NCBI RefSeq assembly: GCF_030247195.1
Contig: NC_080671.1
Coordinates: 64,625,089 to 64,689,088, forward strand
From: Topomyia yanbarensis
Taxonomy: Eukaryota > Arthropoda > Insecta > Diptera > Culicidae
Length of the DNA: 64,000 nucleotides
Direction: 5' to 3'
Positions within the stretch are counted from its first letter, which is position 1. Each line of letters starts with the position of its first letter. A model generated the notes under the pieces. That model did not search any database. It was not told where the DNA came from and was given only the letters and a program-made list of their open reading frames with translations. Both the position numbers and the translations under genes were made by a program. Positions 36,238 through 48,039 of the stretch are shown one piece after another.

Positions 36238-37545
36238 CAATCACGCAAACGTCAAAGCAATGTTCAAAATGGATGGGTAAACAAACCGGTTATCGCAGGT
36301 AAATGAATATAACTTGGTTTTATTTATTTTAAATAATGTTATTTGTTATAATTACAGAAAACGACAGGGATAGTACCCTTCTGTCGGAATCGTATTTGGT
36401 GCTCATTGGTTTGCAGGCTTTAGACTTCAATTCTGTCAACTAGAGGTATGCGTTTTATTGATTAGTGGCTCCCGTTTCCCGGACGTGGATTACAACCGAA
36501 GGCTGGAATTTCCCCAAAATAGCGGTTCCGAAGCGGCGATCATCTCCAGAGCCGCCACCACCTCTACGTAAAGAAGCAGTTCAGTGTGAACCAAAAAAGG
36601 GAACCGTCGAACAAGACGAAACCGTCGCCCGTTATCACTATCAACGAGAAGGATTACCAGGTTCTGAAAAGCTCGGTTCCGGTGGCTCCAGTTTAGTTTT
36701 CGGCCAAACAAATGGGGACGGGCGTTGAATGAGCGTTGAAGGTAGGTGTTCGGGAAGGAATAATTTCAAGAAAATATCTCAAACCCATTGTTTTCAGTTG
36801 GTGAAGCTCGAAGGCGATTCCAGCATAGTAGAAGGCTACTTAAACGGAACGAAACTGTTGGCGAAATTGCAAGGGAATGAAAATGTAGTAGCGCTGTATG
36901 ACTAGTGAGTATTTATAGAATAAAAACAGTTACATGTAATCTAATCGAAACGATGAACTTTTAGTTGTCATGTTCCGGAGTCTAACCAACTAAACCTGGT
37001 AATGGAAAAGGGTGATAATTATCTGCACAAAATCCTGCAAAGCTACCGCAAGGATATCCCGCTGTACACGGTCATGCATATTTGGTACCAGATAGTGCAG
37101 TGTGTGCACTACATTCACGAGCACGGTGTCATCAATCTGAATCTCAAACCGGCTAACTTTCTGATGGCAACCTGATTGACTTTGGCATCGCCAGCAATAT
37201 CTCCTTCGACTCCACCAGTATTATGAAGTTTTCCCAAGCGGGCATATTCAACTATATCAGCCCGGAAGCTCTGATTGACACTTGCACGGAGAATCTGATC
37301 ACTGGGGTGCATACTGTATTTACTGCTGTATAAGAGGACTCCATTTGCCCACATCAAGAACAACTACAAGGTAAATGTTATCAACAAACCCAACACGACT
37401 ATTGATTTTCCGACGTTGCCCAGTTATTATCCGCCGACTTCGCTCGAAATGCTGCAGCGATGTCTCAAGTACGATCCAAAGCCGAGAGCTTTGACGGCGG
37501 ATTTGCTCGACTAGCCGTTTGATATGGTGATTGGGAAATGATGCT
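36238..37545 (+). pseudogene. Decayed Mps1/TTK-family kinase copy with introns
   Basis: Mps1 (TTK; ald in Drosophila) is the kinetochore kinase of the spindle checkpoint. Readable kinase blocks: KLGSGGSSLVF (Gly loop, about 36673), ALK split by an intron then [86 protein letters not shown], and the C-lobe end LQRCLKYDPKPRALTADLL. Intron 2 (about 36906-36963) keeps GTGAGT and TTTTAG, and intron 1 lies at about 36740-36796, so this is a duplicated gene, not a retrocopy. Lesions: frameshifts near 36672 and 36688, a TGA just before ALK, HxD-to-NxN at the catalytic Asp (about 37131), a shift after NFLMA, loss of part of the APE-to-helix F region, and a stop near 37513. The 5' boundary and upstream exons (36238-36299 before a gtaaat donor) are uncertain. 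Confidence 0.85.
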
Positions 37546-37554
37546 GTAACAACT

Positions 37555-37854
37555 TTACATATGTGTATGTCTTATTTTATTTGGAACGAAATATATTATG
37601 TATTTACGTATTTGATTGGTTGTTTTCCACACCTCTTCCATCAGATCTTTGAGTGTGACCTCCTCCAAGTTCTCTTTTAGCTTTTCTTCCGGCATTCGCG
37701 CTACATGTTGGTATACTTGGTACAGTTCGTGGTGGCAGAAATCACTAACGAACCGATACATACACAGGAGTAAGATGTTGCGAAAGTGGCTTGGAATTCT
37801 AATGGTCGATGTTCTAGATCCTCTGCATAACCGACTCGAGTCGCAAGGAACCAA
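37555..37854 (-). CDS. Unidentified exon-like ORF, convergent with the Mps1 copy
   Basis: The minus-strand ORF ends LYQVYQHVARMPEEKLKENL, then EEVTLKDLMEEVWKTTNQ, an amphipathic, protein-like composition unlike a chance frame. An AATAAA-type signal lies near 37574-37579 on the minus strand, just before the stop. It sits tail-to-tail with the Mps1 copy, as a neighbouring gene's last exon would in a segmental duplication. I do not recognise the protein, and the upstream part (37770-37854) may not be exon. Confidence 0.4.
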   Translation of the reverse strand: MVPCDSSRLCRGSRTSTIRIPSHFRNILLLCMYRFVSDFCHHELYQVYQHVARMPEEKLKENLEEVTLKDLMEEVWKTTNQIRKYIIYFVPNKIRHTHM

Positions 37855-38218
37855 TTTGCCGGGAGTGACACCACTGCTTGATGAGTAGCATTCATGGAAT
37901 GCATCTAGTAAATAGTGGAATACTGTTAGTTCAGAACCTTCGGAAAGAATTCATGGTTTGGTTCAGAAGCAGAACAGGAAAAGTTACTGATAATATCTAA
38001 TGGAGTTTAAGCAGTGAACGTGAATAGAGTGTTTCGATTTCGTTCGACAAGGTCAAAAGGCAAACCCCTAAAATTATATTCTGGCGTACGAAGAGTAGGT
38101 GGAAGGCTGGTTGGGCAACATGTTATGCTATGGGATTATTATTTGATTATGTGAAGAATACATCCAATTTTCTATTAATTGAAAAGTGAACAGGACAAAT
38201 AAAGTAATTTGAAATTAG

Positions 38219-39361
38219 TCATCTGGCCCTTAATTTACTCGGATGACACTCTGTTGAAAGTCCGCTGCAAACCAATGATGGCACCGTTAACTCCATAGTT
38301 AGTCCAGCGAAGAGGTAATCTGAGGAATATATTATTGCGAAGAGAACGAGGACGATAATGAACCCCAAGCAGCGTGATGCCTTTGCGACAATATAGGTGA
38401 TATGCTGCTTAAACGTCAGCTGTTCATCGAGAAAAACTCCAAAATCTTTGACACAATTCGCTCTGTCAATCGTGGATTCTGCTAGACAGTATTCGAAACG
38501 AATTGGCGTTTTTTTCCTGAAGAACGTAATGACCGTGCATTTCTTGGGATTTAGGATCATCCGGTTGATTTCGCACCATTCCGCTAAGCTTACCAGTTGG
38601 CGTTGAAGGAAAGCTGCATCAGTATTCCGGATTCTGTGAAGGATTGAAGTCGTCAGCGAAAGACAACCGTGGTCCTACTAAACGAAAGTTGACGTCGTTG
38701 AAATACAGAAGAAAAATCAATGGATCGAGATGGCTGCCTTGCGGAATGCCAGATGAAGCGAAGAACTCTTCGGATACACAATCACCTATCTTGACTGCCA
38801 GACGACGATTACGGAAATACGATTGCATCCAGCGGAGAATATTAGTACCAAAGCCAAGTCTATCCAATTTTGCCACTGCAATAGCTTATAAATCTTTTCA
38901 AATGCAGCTAAAAGGTCCGTGTAAATAACGTTAGTTTGAAGGCCGTCAGACATGGCATCTGTCACATATGTTGTGAACGACAGAAGATTCGTAGATGTTG
39001 AACTTTTCGGCATAAATCCATGCTGAGTCTCGGAGATATACTGTTTGCAGTGGATGAAGATGGGTTCCAGCACAGTCATTTCAAACAGCTTAGGAACTGC
39101 GCTTAGCGTTGTAATACCGCGGTAGTTGTCGACTTCCTTTTTATCACCTTTTTTGTGAACTGGAAACATGGAGGGGGATTTCCAGAGTTTGGGAAATACT
39201 CCGGTTGTTAGCAACAGTTGAAAAAGATAACAAAGAGGTTCAATTGGACCGGCAGAGCATTTTTTAAAAATAGTAGTTAGTATACCATCTGGGCCTGTCG
39301 AGGCCTTCATTTTGCCAATCGCAAGTTGTACCATATTATTGTCGATATTGATAGAGCTCAA
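38219..39361 (-). pseudogene. Jockey-clade LINE RT fragment
   Basis: Minus-strand blocks in order: KASTGPDGI (about 39320), FPVHKKGDKKEVDNYRGIT, KLFEMTVLEPI, TQHGFMPKSSTSTNLL, VIYTDLLAAFEKI (motif A), then AKLDRLGFGTNILRWMQSYF, SGIPQGSHLDPLIFLLYFND, RLSFADDF, and after a 1-2 nt shift LNPKKCTVITFFRKK and NCVKDFGVFLDEQLTF. Both catalytic blocks survive in part; at least three frameshifts disable it. It abuts a different LINE at 39362. Confidence 0.85.
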
Positions 39362-40430
39362 AGATTGGTATGATTAAGGTACATTGAGTGCCGCGCATGA
39401 AACCTGGGTCGGTGCCAGTTTCTCGTTGGAGAAAACACTCGCCAAGACGAACGTGTAATACATATTGGTGGAGGGACACGCGATACGGTGCGGGCATGGG
39501 AAACTTTTGTATGCCCAACTCTGAGCCGCGACCTCGGCCGCGACAGTACTGTTGTTCTCCGGTGTCCAGTATTACTGTGCGAATGACACACGAAAGTTTC
39601 AGCTATCCTTGACGTCAACTTGCCATAACTGTCTGCGGCTGGAACAAGTGTTGGGAGATGTCGGCGGGTGTGTTTCACTCTGGCCACCAAGCGGACACAG
39701 CAGATTGTTGTGAGTGGATCATACTTGGCCTCGATAGCCTGGATGAAGGTGTGGCGGGATTTCCGCGACTCAATGGCGGAGATGACTACCAGAGAATCCA
39801 ACAACAAGGCGACGGGAGTGTCTTCCTGTTTCTGGACCATGGCGAGTGCGATAGCTGACACTTTGGCTGAAAAAGCAGAACATGACGCCGGTAAGCGGAA
39901 AGAGAGCCTTTTCTATATTACGCTTACTCCTATTCCGACTTCATCTTGGAGCCGTCGGTGAAAATCCGCACGTGATTGCTATACCATCAGTCAGTTATAT
40001 TTGGCTCGGACTTCACTACCAGCAGCGACCCACAGTTCTGCAGGCAGACTTGTGTCCAGGTTGGGTCCGCGGACGTGCCAGTTCCGGTCACGAACTCGGG
40101 GTAAGCGAGCGATCGGTGGCAGATCCATGTCTGTGCATTCCCGATGGATCTGGTTGGCTGTCTGTAGAAGAAAGTAGTTCTTACCGCCCCAACCAGAAGG
40201 ATCGGCCTCCCTGTTGCAATGTAGTTTGTGCTGCAGCGGTGTGTAATCACGCTTTTAGCGGGTGCCATGTTAAAACTGACTGATAACGCCCATCGGCTCA
40301 CCACGCTTAGGGGGCTTGAAGTTTACGACGGGTTCGCCGGATTATTCTTCCTATAGCGACCAACACGATGTCGTCGGCGTAGACATATATGTAATGTAAT
40401 GTTCGGTGTAATGTTCCAGTTCTAGAATAT
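39362..40430 (-). pseudogene. Second LINE fragment: RT end plus RNase H (I-like)
   Basis: Minus-strand sequence begins near 40410 with VYADDIVLVAIG (RT catalytic pair) and continues through VVSRWALSVSFNMAPAKS. An RNase H follows: IFTDGSKM near 39970, KVSAIALAMVQ, and LLLDSLVVISAIESRKSRH with its Asp (39750-39790). The end reads RLRVGHTKVSHAR, a typical tail of RNase H-bearing LINEs, then PPPIC. Stops and shifts are numerous, and sequence between the RT end and RNase H is shortened. It is not continuous with the Jockey fragment at 38219-39361. Confidence 0.7.
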
Positions 40431-41848
40431 GATTTGCGAATTTTAACTTGTAATCTGGCAATATGGGTATCAAAATTCCGCAAATTGTCTCAGAAGTTTA
40501 TCGTTTCGGGACCATATGAAAATTTGTCCTCGGAACGGTCAGTCACGGTATCATGGGAAACTGCTCTGGAATGTCCGTTCCGCGGTCGAATCCCCAACCA
40601 TGAGATGCAGTCTGCTGATGGAATTCCAAGATTTTTGATATCCATATTGCCAGTATTCCATTGAAATTCACAAATAGCATCCCAGCACTGGAACAGATGA
40701 GTTTCTGAATCCAAAAAATCAAAAAATGTACAAATCGGTTAAAAAATACAAAAGTATGAGTATTTCAATTTTGCGGGTACCCGGGTACACTTATCGGCCT
40801 GCTACGTGAAACCTGATGGGAGCCCTTCCCCAGACTTCCGCTTGCCGCATAGTCAACTTCATTTCCGCAGAAGCTATGCTTGGTGTTAACCTTTCGCCAA
40901 ATATCCACTTCCAACTTGAGTAACAATAATGGAATTTCATGGATTGAAATCTGAAAAGGTATCCAGGTACTCTGTCGGACACATAACGGTAAAAAAATAA
41001 TCGACCTTGATATATTTTTTCTTTTATTTGAAATTACTCTAAAATTTTTCATTAGTTTATGTTGAATAGTCATTAGTTCATTTTGAACTATTTCCAAATT
41101 AGCTCATTTTTTCTTAAAAAGACGCGATTCAAGACAATGACCAATACCCCATATGGTACTGACAATTACTAATACCTCAAACGTCAATCCGTAATAACTT
41201 GTGCGGTTTCATTACAATTAATGGGAACAATATCCGGATCATTCAATATAACAAACACTCAAACGAATTAATTCTAGCATGTTTTGAATTTTTGAATAAA
41301 ACTTTTGAGGAAAATCGACAGCGTAATATAATTCAGATCCGTAAGGAACCAACTTTCCGTGAATGTAACTTCTGGTCGAGGAATTCAATCCCGAAAAGAA
41401 CCAGTTTTTTCTTCGATACACAGATACACACAGATTATCCTGTATGGTTTTCCGCTCCACCGACCGAGACGGATCTCATTGTTGCAGAAAATGTATTATA
41501 ATGAATCATTGTGACCACTTCATTGCCGCCCACATTCATCCACTTGTATCGATATTTTCCAATGCCGAGCAATTTTATATTCATTAGCAAACAACTAATG
41601 ATGTGGAGGAAATTCACGACGACAGTAACTGGATTTCGAATGATGCAGTAAATATAAACTCGTCAGCTATCTTTTAACTCCGAAAACAGACTTTTAGGAC
41701 ACTTGCTTCTGAGGTGCTAAATTACAACAGTAGTCGATAAGCCGCTCTCTTTCGAAGAATATTCATTCTCGCTCCATAAACAATACATAAATTGATAATA
41801 ACTTCTTCTTTTAACTTAACATTTTATGTGGTAAAAGAAGAACAGCTG
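40431..41848. other. No recognised gene
   Basis: A cgggtacccgggtac motif near 40777 is the only notable sequence. Short ORFs at 40765-41097 and 41199-41501 have no recognisable domain. Confidence 0.4.
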
Positions 41849-41852
41849 TTAA

Positions 41853-42343
41853 GGCTCAAGTTACCTCAAGGCTTGGTAGTGTGCGTAAGAAAAATTGTGC
41901 TCAGCTTTGCCACCAGATTATCCATTTAAATCTTTTCAAAACTCTAAAAGAAGAATATCAGTCGATTTATTAGATCATCACGATTCAATTCATGCAAAAT
42001 ACCTGCCGGAAAAGCCATCGGCTTAGCTGAATGGTGCTTTTGAAAATGTGGCTGTGGTTTTTTCATTGCGCTGTTGTGTTGCATGCCCCAGCACGGTGTG
42101 GTAGTGTGACAAAAAATCACAGCCACTTTTTCAAAAGCACCATTTAGCGAAACCGATAGTTTTTCCAGCAGCTATTTTGTATGATTTGAATCGTTGTGAT
42201 CTGATAAATCGGCTGATATTCTTCTTTTAGAGTTTTGAAAAGGTTTAAATGTATAATCCGGCGGCAAAGCTGAACACAATTTTTCCTACCCATACTACCC
42301 AGCGTTCAAAACTAATACATGCTCAAAAAAGGTAACATGAACC
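41853..42343. mobile_element. 491-bp foldback MITE with TTAA flanks
   Basis: ggctcaagttacc at the left is inverted as ggtaacatgaacc at the right, with TTAA on both sides (41849-41852, 42344-42347), the target signature of piggyBac-type transposases. The arms extend inward for over 200 bp (shared aaaaattgtgctcagctttg, tttcaaaactctaaaagaag and ggtgcttttgaaaa). No ORF is present. Confidence 0.75.
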
Positions 42344-42347
42344 TTAA

Positions 42348-45120
42348 ATGACAGTTCGGATAACTACACGCACACATTCAAGCCTGCACTCGATTCGCAT
42401 TGGAGTGTTCCATTGGCACCGTGCCAGTGCAAAACACCGGCGCGGTGTCAGTGCCATCAATCGAAAACCCTATTAGTGTAGTTGAAATGAGCCGTTTGCA
42501 GACGAACGATCATCACTGTGTTAGAAGACAGAACAGAAGTTCGTTCAAACACTAAAGAGGTGTCCATGTATAAAATACACCGCTTTTTTGCGCAAATACT
42601 CAGCGAGCAAAACCAACTAATACTTCTTCATGCGAACAGACTTTTCAACAAAATTAGCAGATTGAGTTGTGTTTGCATAATGCGGTAGGTAAATTTGGTC
42701 TATAATGCGAACAAGGCATGATTCGAATTCAAAATATGTTCGAAAGGACGTAATGCTTTTTTTGCATTGGGAAATTGTTTTGGGTGTACAAATATCCTTT
42801 AGTTAAGTGTACTGAATGACTTTTTACTAGTAAAATAACCCAAAATTAGCACTTTTTGGAGAGTTTTGTAACAATTCTAATCATTATTCAACTAAATTTA
42901 TCGTTACTATTGTTCATTTGGTGTCCCTTAACATTCTCTATAACTTGTTGGTTGACATTTTATCCCTATTGCTTTTCATTTCGATGAAATTTAGTAGTTA
43001 GCACAGCATGACCTCACCACAAATGTAGTGGGTTCGAAATCGTTGTTTTTGCATATGAGGCGAGGTGATAAAAATGATTTTGCTTCGAAACTAAAAGAGA
43101 TAATTGAATGGAGTCAAAGAAAGAATTGTAGAACTTGCTGAGATGCATTATTTCGATGATAATAATGGTGATGTTTATTATTTACTTTTTTAAGTAAATT
43201 TACGAAAATGCTAAAAATAACATTAAATCTGAATTATTAAAATGGTGATATTAACTATTAAGATTTTCGCAAAATGAACGAAAAATCGATCAAAATTGTT
43301 AAATTTTAAATAAATTACTATGAAAAGGTTACTTAACCTCATTAGCTGAAAGATGTGAGGACATCATTCAATGGGAAATTTTCTCACCTATTCAATGGAT
43401 CTAAAATATTTGAAATACAAAGTATGCTTATTGAGTTAGAGCTATTTTAAGACAATTAAGTTTTTAACACAAAAAGTTCAATAACTTAGTAACGGTTGAG
43501 ATTTGATGGTATGTGTAGAACGATTTTTTTCTCCAAATAAGACAGCCAATCATCCCTCGAGAGGTTCTTAACCATGAACCAAACACCCTGTATAAGGTAA
43601 TTAATAACCAAACTAATAACTCAGTGTATGAATAATAGAGAATATTTAATTCATTCTATTAAGGATACTACAGTACGAAAATCAAGATCTTTTGGTCAAA
43701 ACGTTCTCGATTTCGATTTTGCGCTTTTATAGAATGTTGGCATCGTATGAATAAAAATGCATGATAACATGGGATAGAATATACCGCAAACAACTATTTT
43801 CTTTCCTAGTGTATTTGACACCTGTCTGCCAGGGTGGATTGACCTACATTCCTCGGACGCTTGGATTTTCAGACCCGCGTACGAGCTCTACGCAATAACA
43901 CTCCTTTGCGATCAGCGTTCAGGAGAACCAACTATGGTCGCCAGAGTGCTTTTTCTGGATTTCAGCGTGTTTTTGTTTTGGTTTTTTTTTGTGGTGACGG
44001 CTTTTGACTTCAACATGACGAGAAAATCGATAAGAGCTTGAATGTAATTAGTTTGAACAATTTGGTGAAGATACAATAAATAAACAAATAAACCAGCAAA
44101 AGAAATGTTTCATCTCACTGAGAGGTGAATTAAATCGGTTTTCTCAATCTGAATTCCACCATACAGATAAAATCAATCACACGGATTTAACAAGATTTGG
44201 CCAATTGCACTAAGTGAAAAGAGTCCAGATTGCCACGGGCAACTTATCCAAATGCTGATTAAACTACGTCAAAAACTTTTTTTTTCTATTGAATGTGCGT
44301 GCTTCCGAACACGAGAACTGTGTGTATATACAACATCTTTCGTTACATGTGGGTACACACATCCAATCGTAACAGGCTCGATGATCACTGGGGAATTGAA
44401 CATTGCAAACCACTGCCCATATGAAAATATCTCAGACCCTCCGGAAGAGAGCGGGGTAGTTTGCAACTTTGACAGGCTATTAGTCGGATTTATTCATATA
44501 GGAAAGCTCTGAGCTTCCATTTATGGCGAACGCCAGCTTTCACTCGCCGCACTGCTCCCCGTTTCAACCCGTTGGGAATTCCAAGTTTGGTAGATTTTTC
44601 CCTTATTGAACACTTTCTTTTTCTCAGTCTGATTGGGCGCGTCCTTGAGGAGAACACAAATTTGGAAAAGTTTTCGTCTGCTACCGGGCAAACAATCGCA
44701 GCATTGTGGGGCGTTTATGCTGTTTGTTATGAACTGTATGGTTGGGATTGTTGGCCGGGCTTTGTCGATAAAAGGGTACGAACGTTGTATGTTTGAGGTT
44801 GGGAAAGTAAAATTCAGACGCGTCGTGTTCGACATAGATGGGGTTTCGTGTGTTTTGGATTATGTATACCTGAAAAAGAAACTTGTAGCCAAAAACAAAC
44901 AATCAGAATACATACTCCAACGTCGAATGAAAAGGTATGCTATGTTATTTAAAACATTCTAATTTGATGTTCAGTGCCGGAGATGGTACAGTTTACTTCG
45001 GCTGAGGAGACGTTTTAGTACTTACTTTTCAATTTTAATGTTCTAGAGAATGTTTAGCATAAAGTATAAATTTATCAAATGAAATCTAATAGTCACTATA
45101 ACATTTAGATGTGTTCGGTG
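42348..45120. other. No recognised gene; LINE tail-like motif near 44090
   Basis: acaataaataaacaaataaa at about 44076-44095 resembles the 3' tail of the 104-bp insertion at 61431-61534 and may be a 5'-truncated LINE end starting somewhere after 43800. Overlapping ORFs at 44252-44512 and 44521-44962 are unrecognised. Confidence 0.35.
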
Positions 45121-45325
45121 GTTCAAACAAGATAACTGTCTCAATCAAGCGACAATTCCAACCATATTTTCACAAGTATGAACGATTCAGAGCCTACAGA
45201 TACGTTCTCATATCAATATGAGAAATACTCATCAACAAAAACGTATCTGTAGGCTGTGAATCGTTCATACTTGTGAAAATATGGTTAGAATTGTCGCTTG
45301 ATTAAGACAGATGTCTTGTTTGAAC
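45121..45325. mobile_element. 205-bp near-perfect palindrome (MITE)
   Basis: Arms of 86 bp (45121-45206 and 45240-45325) are inverted with few mismatches: gttcaaacaag / cttgtttgaac at the ends and cctacagatacgtt / aacgtatctgtagg inside, around a 33-bp loop. No TSD was resolved. Confidence 0.85.
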
Positions 45326-46762
45326 ATCTCAACAGAACTGACCGGTACAATAAAAGACACAACCTTTCTCATAGTACCAGGATTGGAACTGGACTACAAT
45401 ATATCACGCCTCCGTAGTTGTCAATTAAGTTCCATATATGCCATGCGATCCATTCATTCCATAAAGATCGGCTGCTGGAAGACGTCGATGGCGCCTACAT
45501 GCGCAGGAACAGTATCGTCTCAAACATCGAAACAAACTCATTCAATTTAGGCCTCTATCATATGTCTTGTTGTCATCGACCTTCAACAAAATCGGCACAT
45601 CAGATTTCATGCAATACTTTCCTTGCTTTCCTCCTTTTGCGAAGTTGACCGTCACCGTACAACATGTACCGTTGTTGACTGTATCTAATAATTTCTATCC
45701 GGAAATCCTTTTAGCTGACAACGCTTCTTTTATTATTTATCAAACCTATTATTCTATTCTCTAACGGCCGACACATTTTCTTTTCGATCTGTCTGTCTCC
45801 CCAATGGTTGGATACTGTGGCACTTCTCAAATTTCGACGCGCCTGAACCGAAATGGTAGCTGCTTACAATGAGCGTGTAAAAATAGGGTCAGATAGTACT
45901 GCAAATCGATTTGGTGTAGAAATCAGGAAATTCAAATCGCAAAGGATTGCACTCAGGGATATGGGGGTCGGTATTGTAAAATATATGTACATCTTGAGCA
46001 ACGTCAGTTGTCGCTTTAAGCTGTTGTTAACACATACAGTCTGTCGACAGATTTCGTACCATTCAAGTATCATCTTCATACATGGGTATAACAAGCTAGG
46101 GTCAAGGTCCCAGGGTCCCATAGTTTTCAGTTTTCGCGAATTTAGTAATACAGTTGAATGGCTGGCGTCCAAAAGGGGCTAACCCACATTTTGCACTTTT
46201 TACAGAAAATTGAAATTAACATTGTTTTTGTTGTAAAAATACGCGTTTTTGTGGGTAGTTCATTGGACCAAGTTGTCATAGAAAAATAAAAGCATTACAT
46301 GAACTACCTTTCAATTCACGAACATTTTCGAGTTCAAGGTTACCAACAATTCACACGTCCTTTCCTTATCTTTCGGTTTAGAGTTATGGTGTCTTTGGCA
46401 AAGTTGTTGCATGGCATTTAGCGCTTTATTTGGTCATTTCATATTAATTTGGATTAGAGTCGCTAGGGCGGCGCTGTTATCAATTTTTTAATGGAACGAG
46501 ATGGTGTCTACGACAAAGTTGCAATAAATTATCTTACAAAATAAAACCCAAATTATTCTGTATGGGTAAATCAAACTTTATGGAAATTTTTTATACTGTG
46601 GTGCTATATAATACTGCTCATTTACAGCATATGTTTTGGAATGACACCGCCTTTTACTTTTACTTTCTTCACCAGCTTCAAACGTTTCTCAAAACCATCA
46701 CAAGCAGCACGCACGGCTTCCATCGGCATTTCATTCCAAATTCATTCAATTACTGTTTTGAA
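45326..46762. other. Spacer with an interspersed repeat at 46155-46192
   Basis: A 38-bp block (tgaatggctggcgtcc... to cccacatttt) is repeated inverted at 51976-52013 with 2 mismatches. Near 46400-46520 lies agagtcgctagggcggcgct plus a caaagttg repeat resembling the 29.2-29.4 kb block. No gene is seen. Confidence 0.5.
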
Positions 46763-47409
46763 TTAGGTCATATTGGACACTCTGTGTTCGTTGATCTTCG
46801 ATATCATGTTTGACCACATAAAATAATCCAAGGGATTAAGATCCGGGAAGCTGGGAGGCCATTCGTCCTTCGCCAAAAAGTCGTTCAAATTGTTTCGACG
46901 CCAGCTTTGAACGACATTCGCTGTGTGGGAAGGCGCTCCGTCCAGCTGAAACACGTAATGGTCATTTCCAAACATTGTTTGAACACTTGGCTTTAAGACT
47001 TTCTCCAAAACTTCAGTTTTATTATACACAGCGTTAATTTTAACGCCACTGTCGATGAAAACAAGTAACAATTTTCCACGCTTGCAAATCGCTCCCCAAA
47101 CCATCACTGAACCGGCGCTTTGGAATCGAGGAATATTCCTGTCACCATCTGACACATTCCTGGAAGTGACAGCCCACAATCGGTCAATTAGGGCATTGTG
47201 AGACTGCTGCGGAACAAATAATTTTTCATCAGAAAATATAACTTCTTCCCCAGCGTGCCGTGACAGTATAGCACTTGCTCTTTCCAGTCTTTTTTCTTGT
47301 AAGCTTCCGAAATTCTGTGTACTTTACGTTTCTTAAAAGCTTTCAGTCTCAGGTCGAGTTTTAAAATATTGTACATCGATGATTTCGACATATTCAGCAG
47401 TGTTGCCAC
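46763..47409 (-). pseudogene. DD37D (maT-like) mariner transposase remnant
   Basis: The N-terminal segment (47409-47188) contains a helix-turn-helix with MATLLNMSKSSMYNILK. After a frameshift, FSDEKLFVPQQSHN carries the first catalytic Asp; then WAVTSRNVSDGDRN, SVMVWGAICKRGK, FQLDGAPSHTA with the second Asp, and FPDLNPLDYFMW with the third. Counting gives 37 residues between the last two Asp, hence DD37D. All three acidic residues remain, but the frame is broken near 47235 and the C-terminus ends at 46763. I did not find convincing TIRs. Confidence 0.8.
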
Positions 47410-47994
47410 AATGAAATCTGTGCCGGGGATTCAAAAATCTTTTCTATTTGTACTCTTCTATAGAAAAGTCTGTTCCGGATTCTGTACCGAAACAATAACA
47501 AGGTTGTTTTGAAAAATCATTTTTGTTATATTTAATTTTCATTTTGGGAAACCAAACCAAAAATTCCCACTCCGCATTGGTTGTTTTATTTGAACTGGAA
47601 TTCCGCAAGTAGTCAGAATTCCGGATGAGTTTGACTAGGTAATGTCAATATCAGTTCCAGCTCAGATTCTCGCCGCTACTTTGTTTGCAACCTAAAGTCG
47701 GTGACAGAGTGGCGGCGGGAAGTTGCGTTGGGGCTATTATTTCATCACCGCTAGCAAATTTGGTATGGAGGGTCATCAATTTCCTTCGATGAAAATTAAA
47801 ACAAACTGCATTTTACCGGACGTTTCGGACGACCTACTAACATGTTTATCATTTTTAAAATAAAAAAGGTAGCCTTCATTGTATGTTGTGCTAGCCCCAT
47901 ACTTACCACGCTTTTATGTTTTATATCATTCTTATGCTTTTCCAGACGTTTTTTTTTTTAAATTGACTTGTTTGTCCAATGTCTTATCTGTACA

Positions 47995-48039
47995 GACAGA
48001 ATAGAAATAGACCGTTCGATGGTCTTTTTCTATTCTGTC
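47995..48039. repeat. 19-bp inverted repeat hairpin
   Basis: gacagaatagaaatagacc at 47995-48013 is inverted at 48021-48039 with one mismatch, around a 7-nt loop. It is too short for a typical insect pre-miRNA and is probably a transposon-end remnant. Confidence 0.75.

Noticed and set aside
37115..37363. Minus-strand ORF across the Mps1 copy
   Set aside because: It is an antisense shadow of the kinase sequence.
36673..37545. Functional pseudokinase
   Set aside because: Besides the Asp-to-Asn change, multiple frameshifts and stops make an intact product impossible.
43578..43595. accaaacaccctgtata as a mariner terminal repeat
   Set aside because: No inverted partner was found within a plausible distance.
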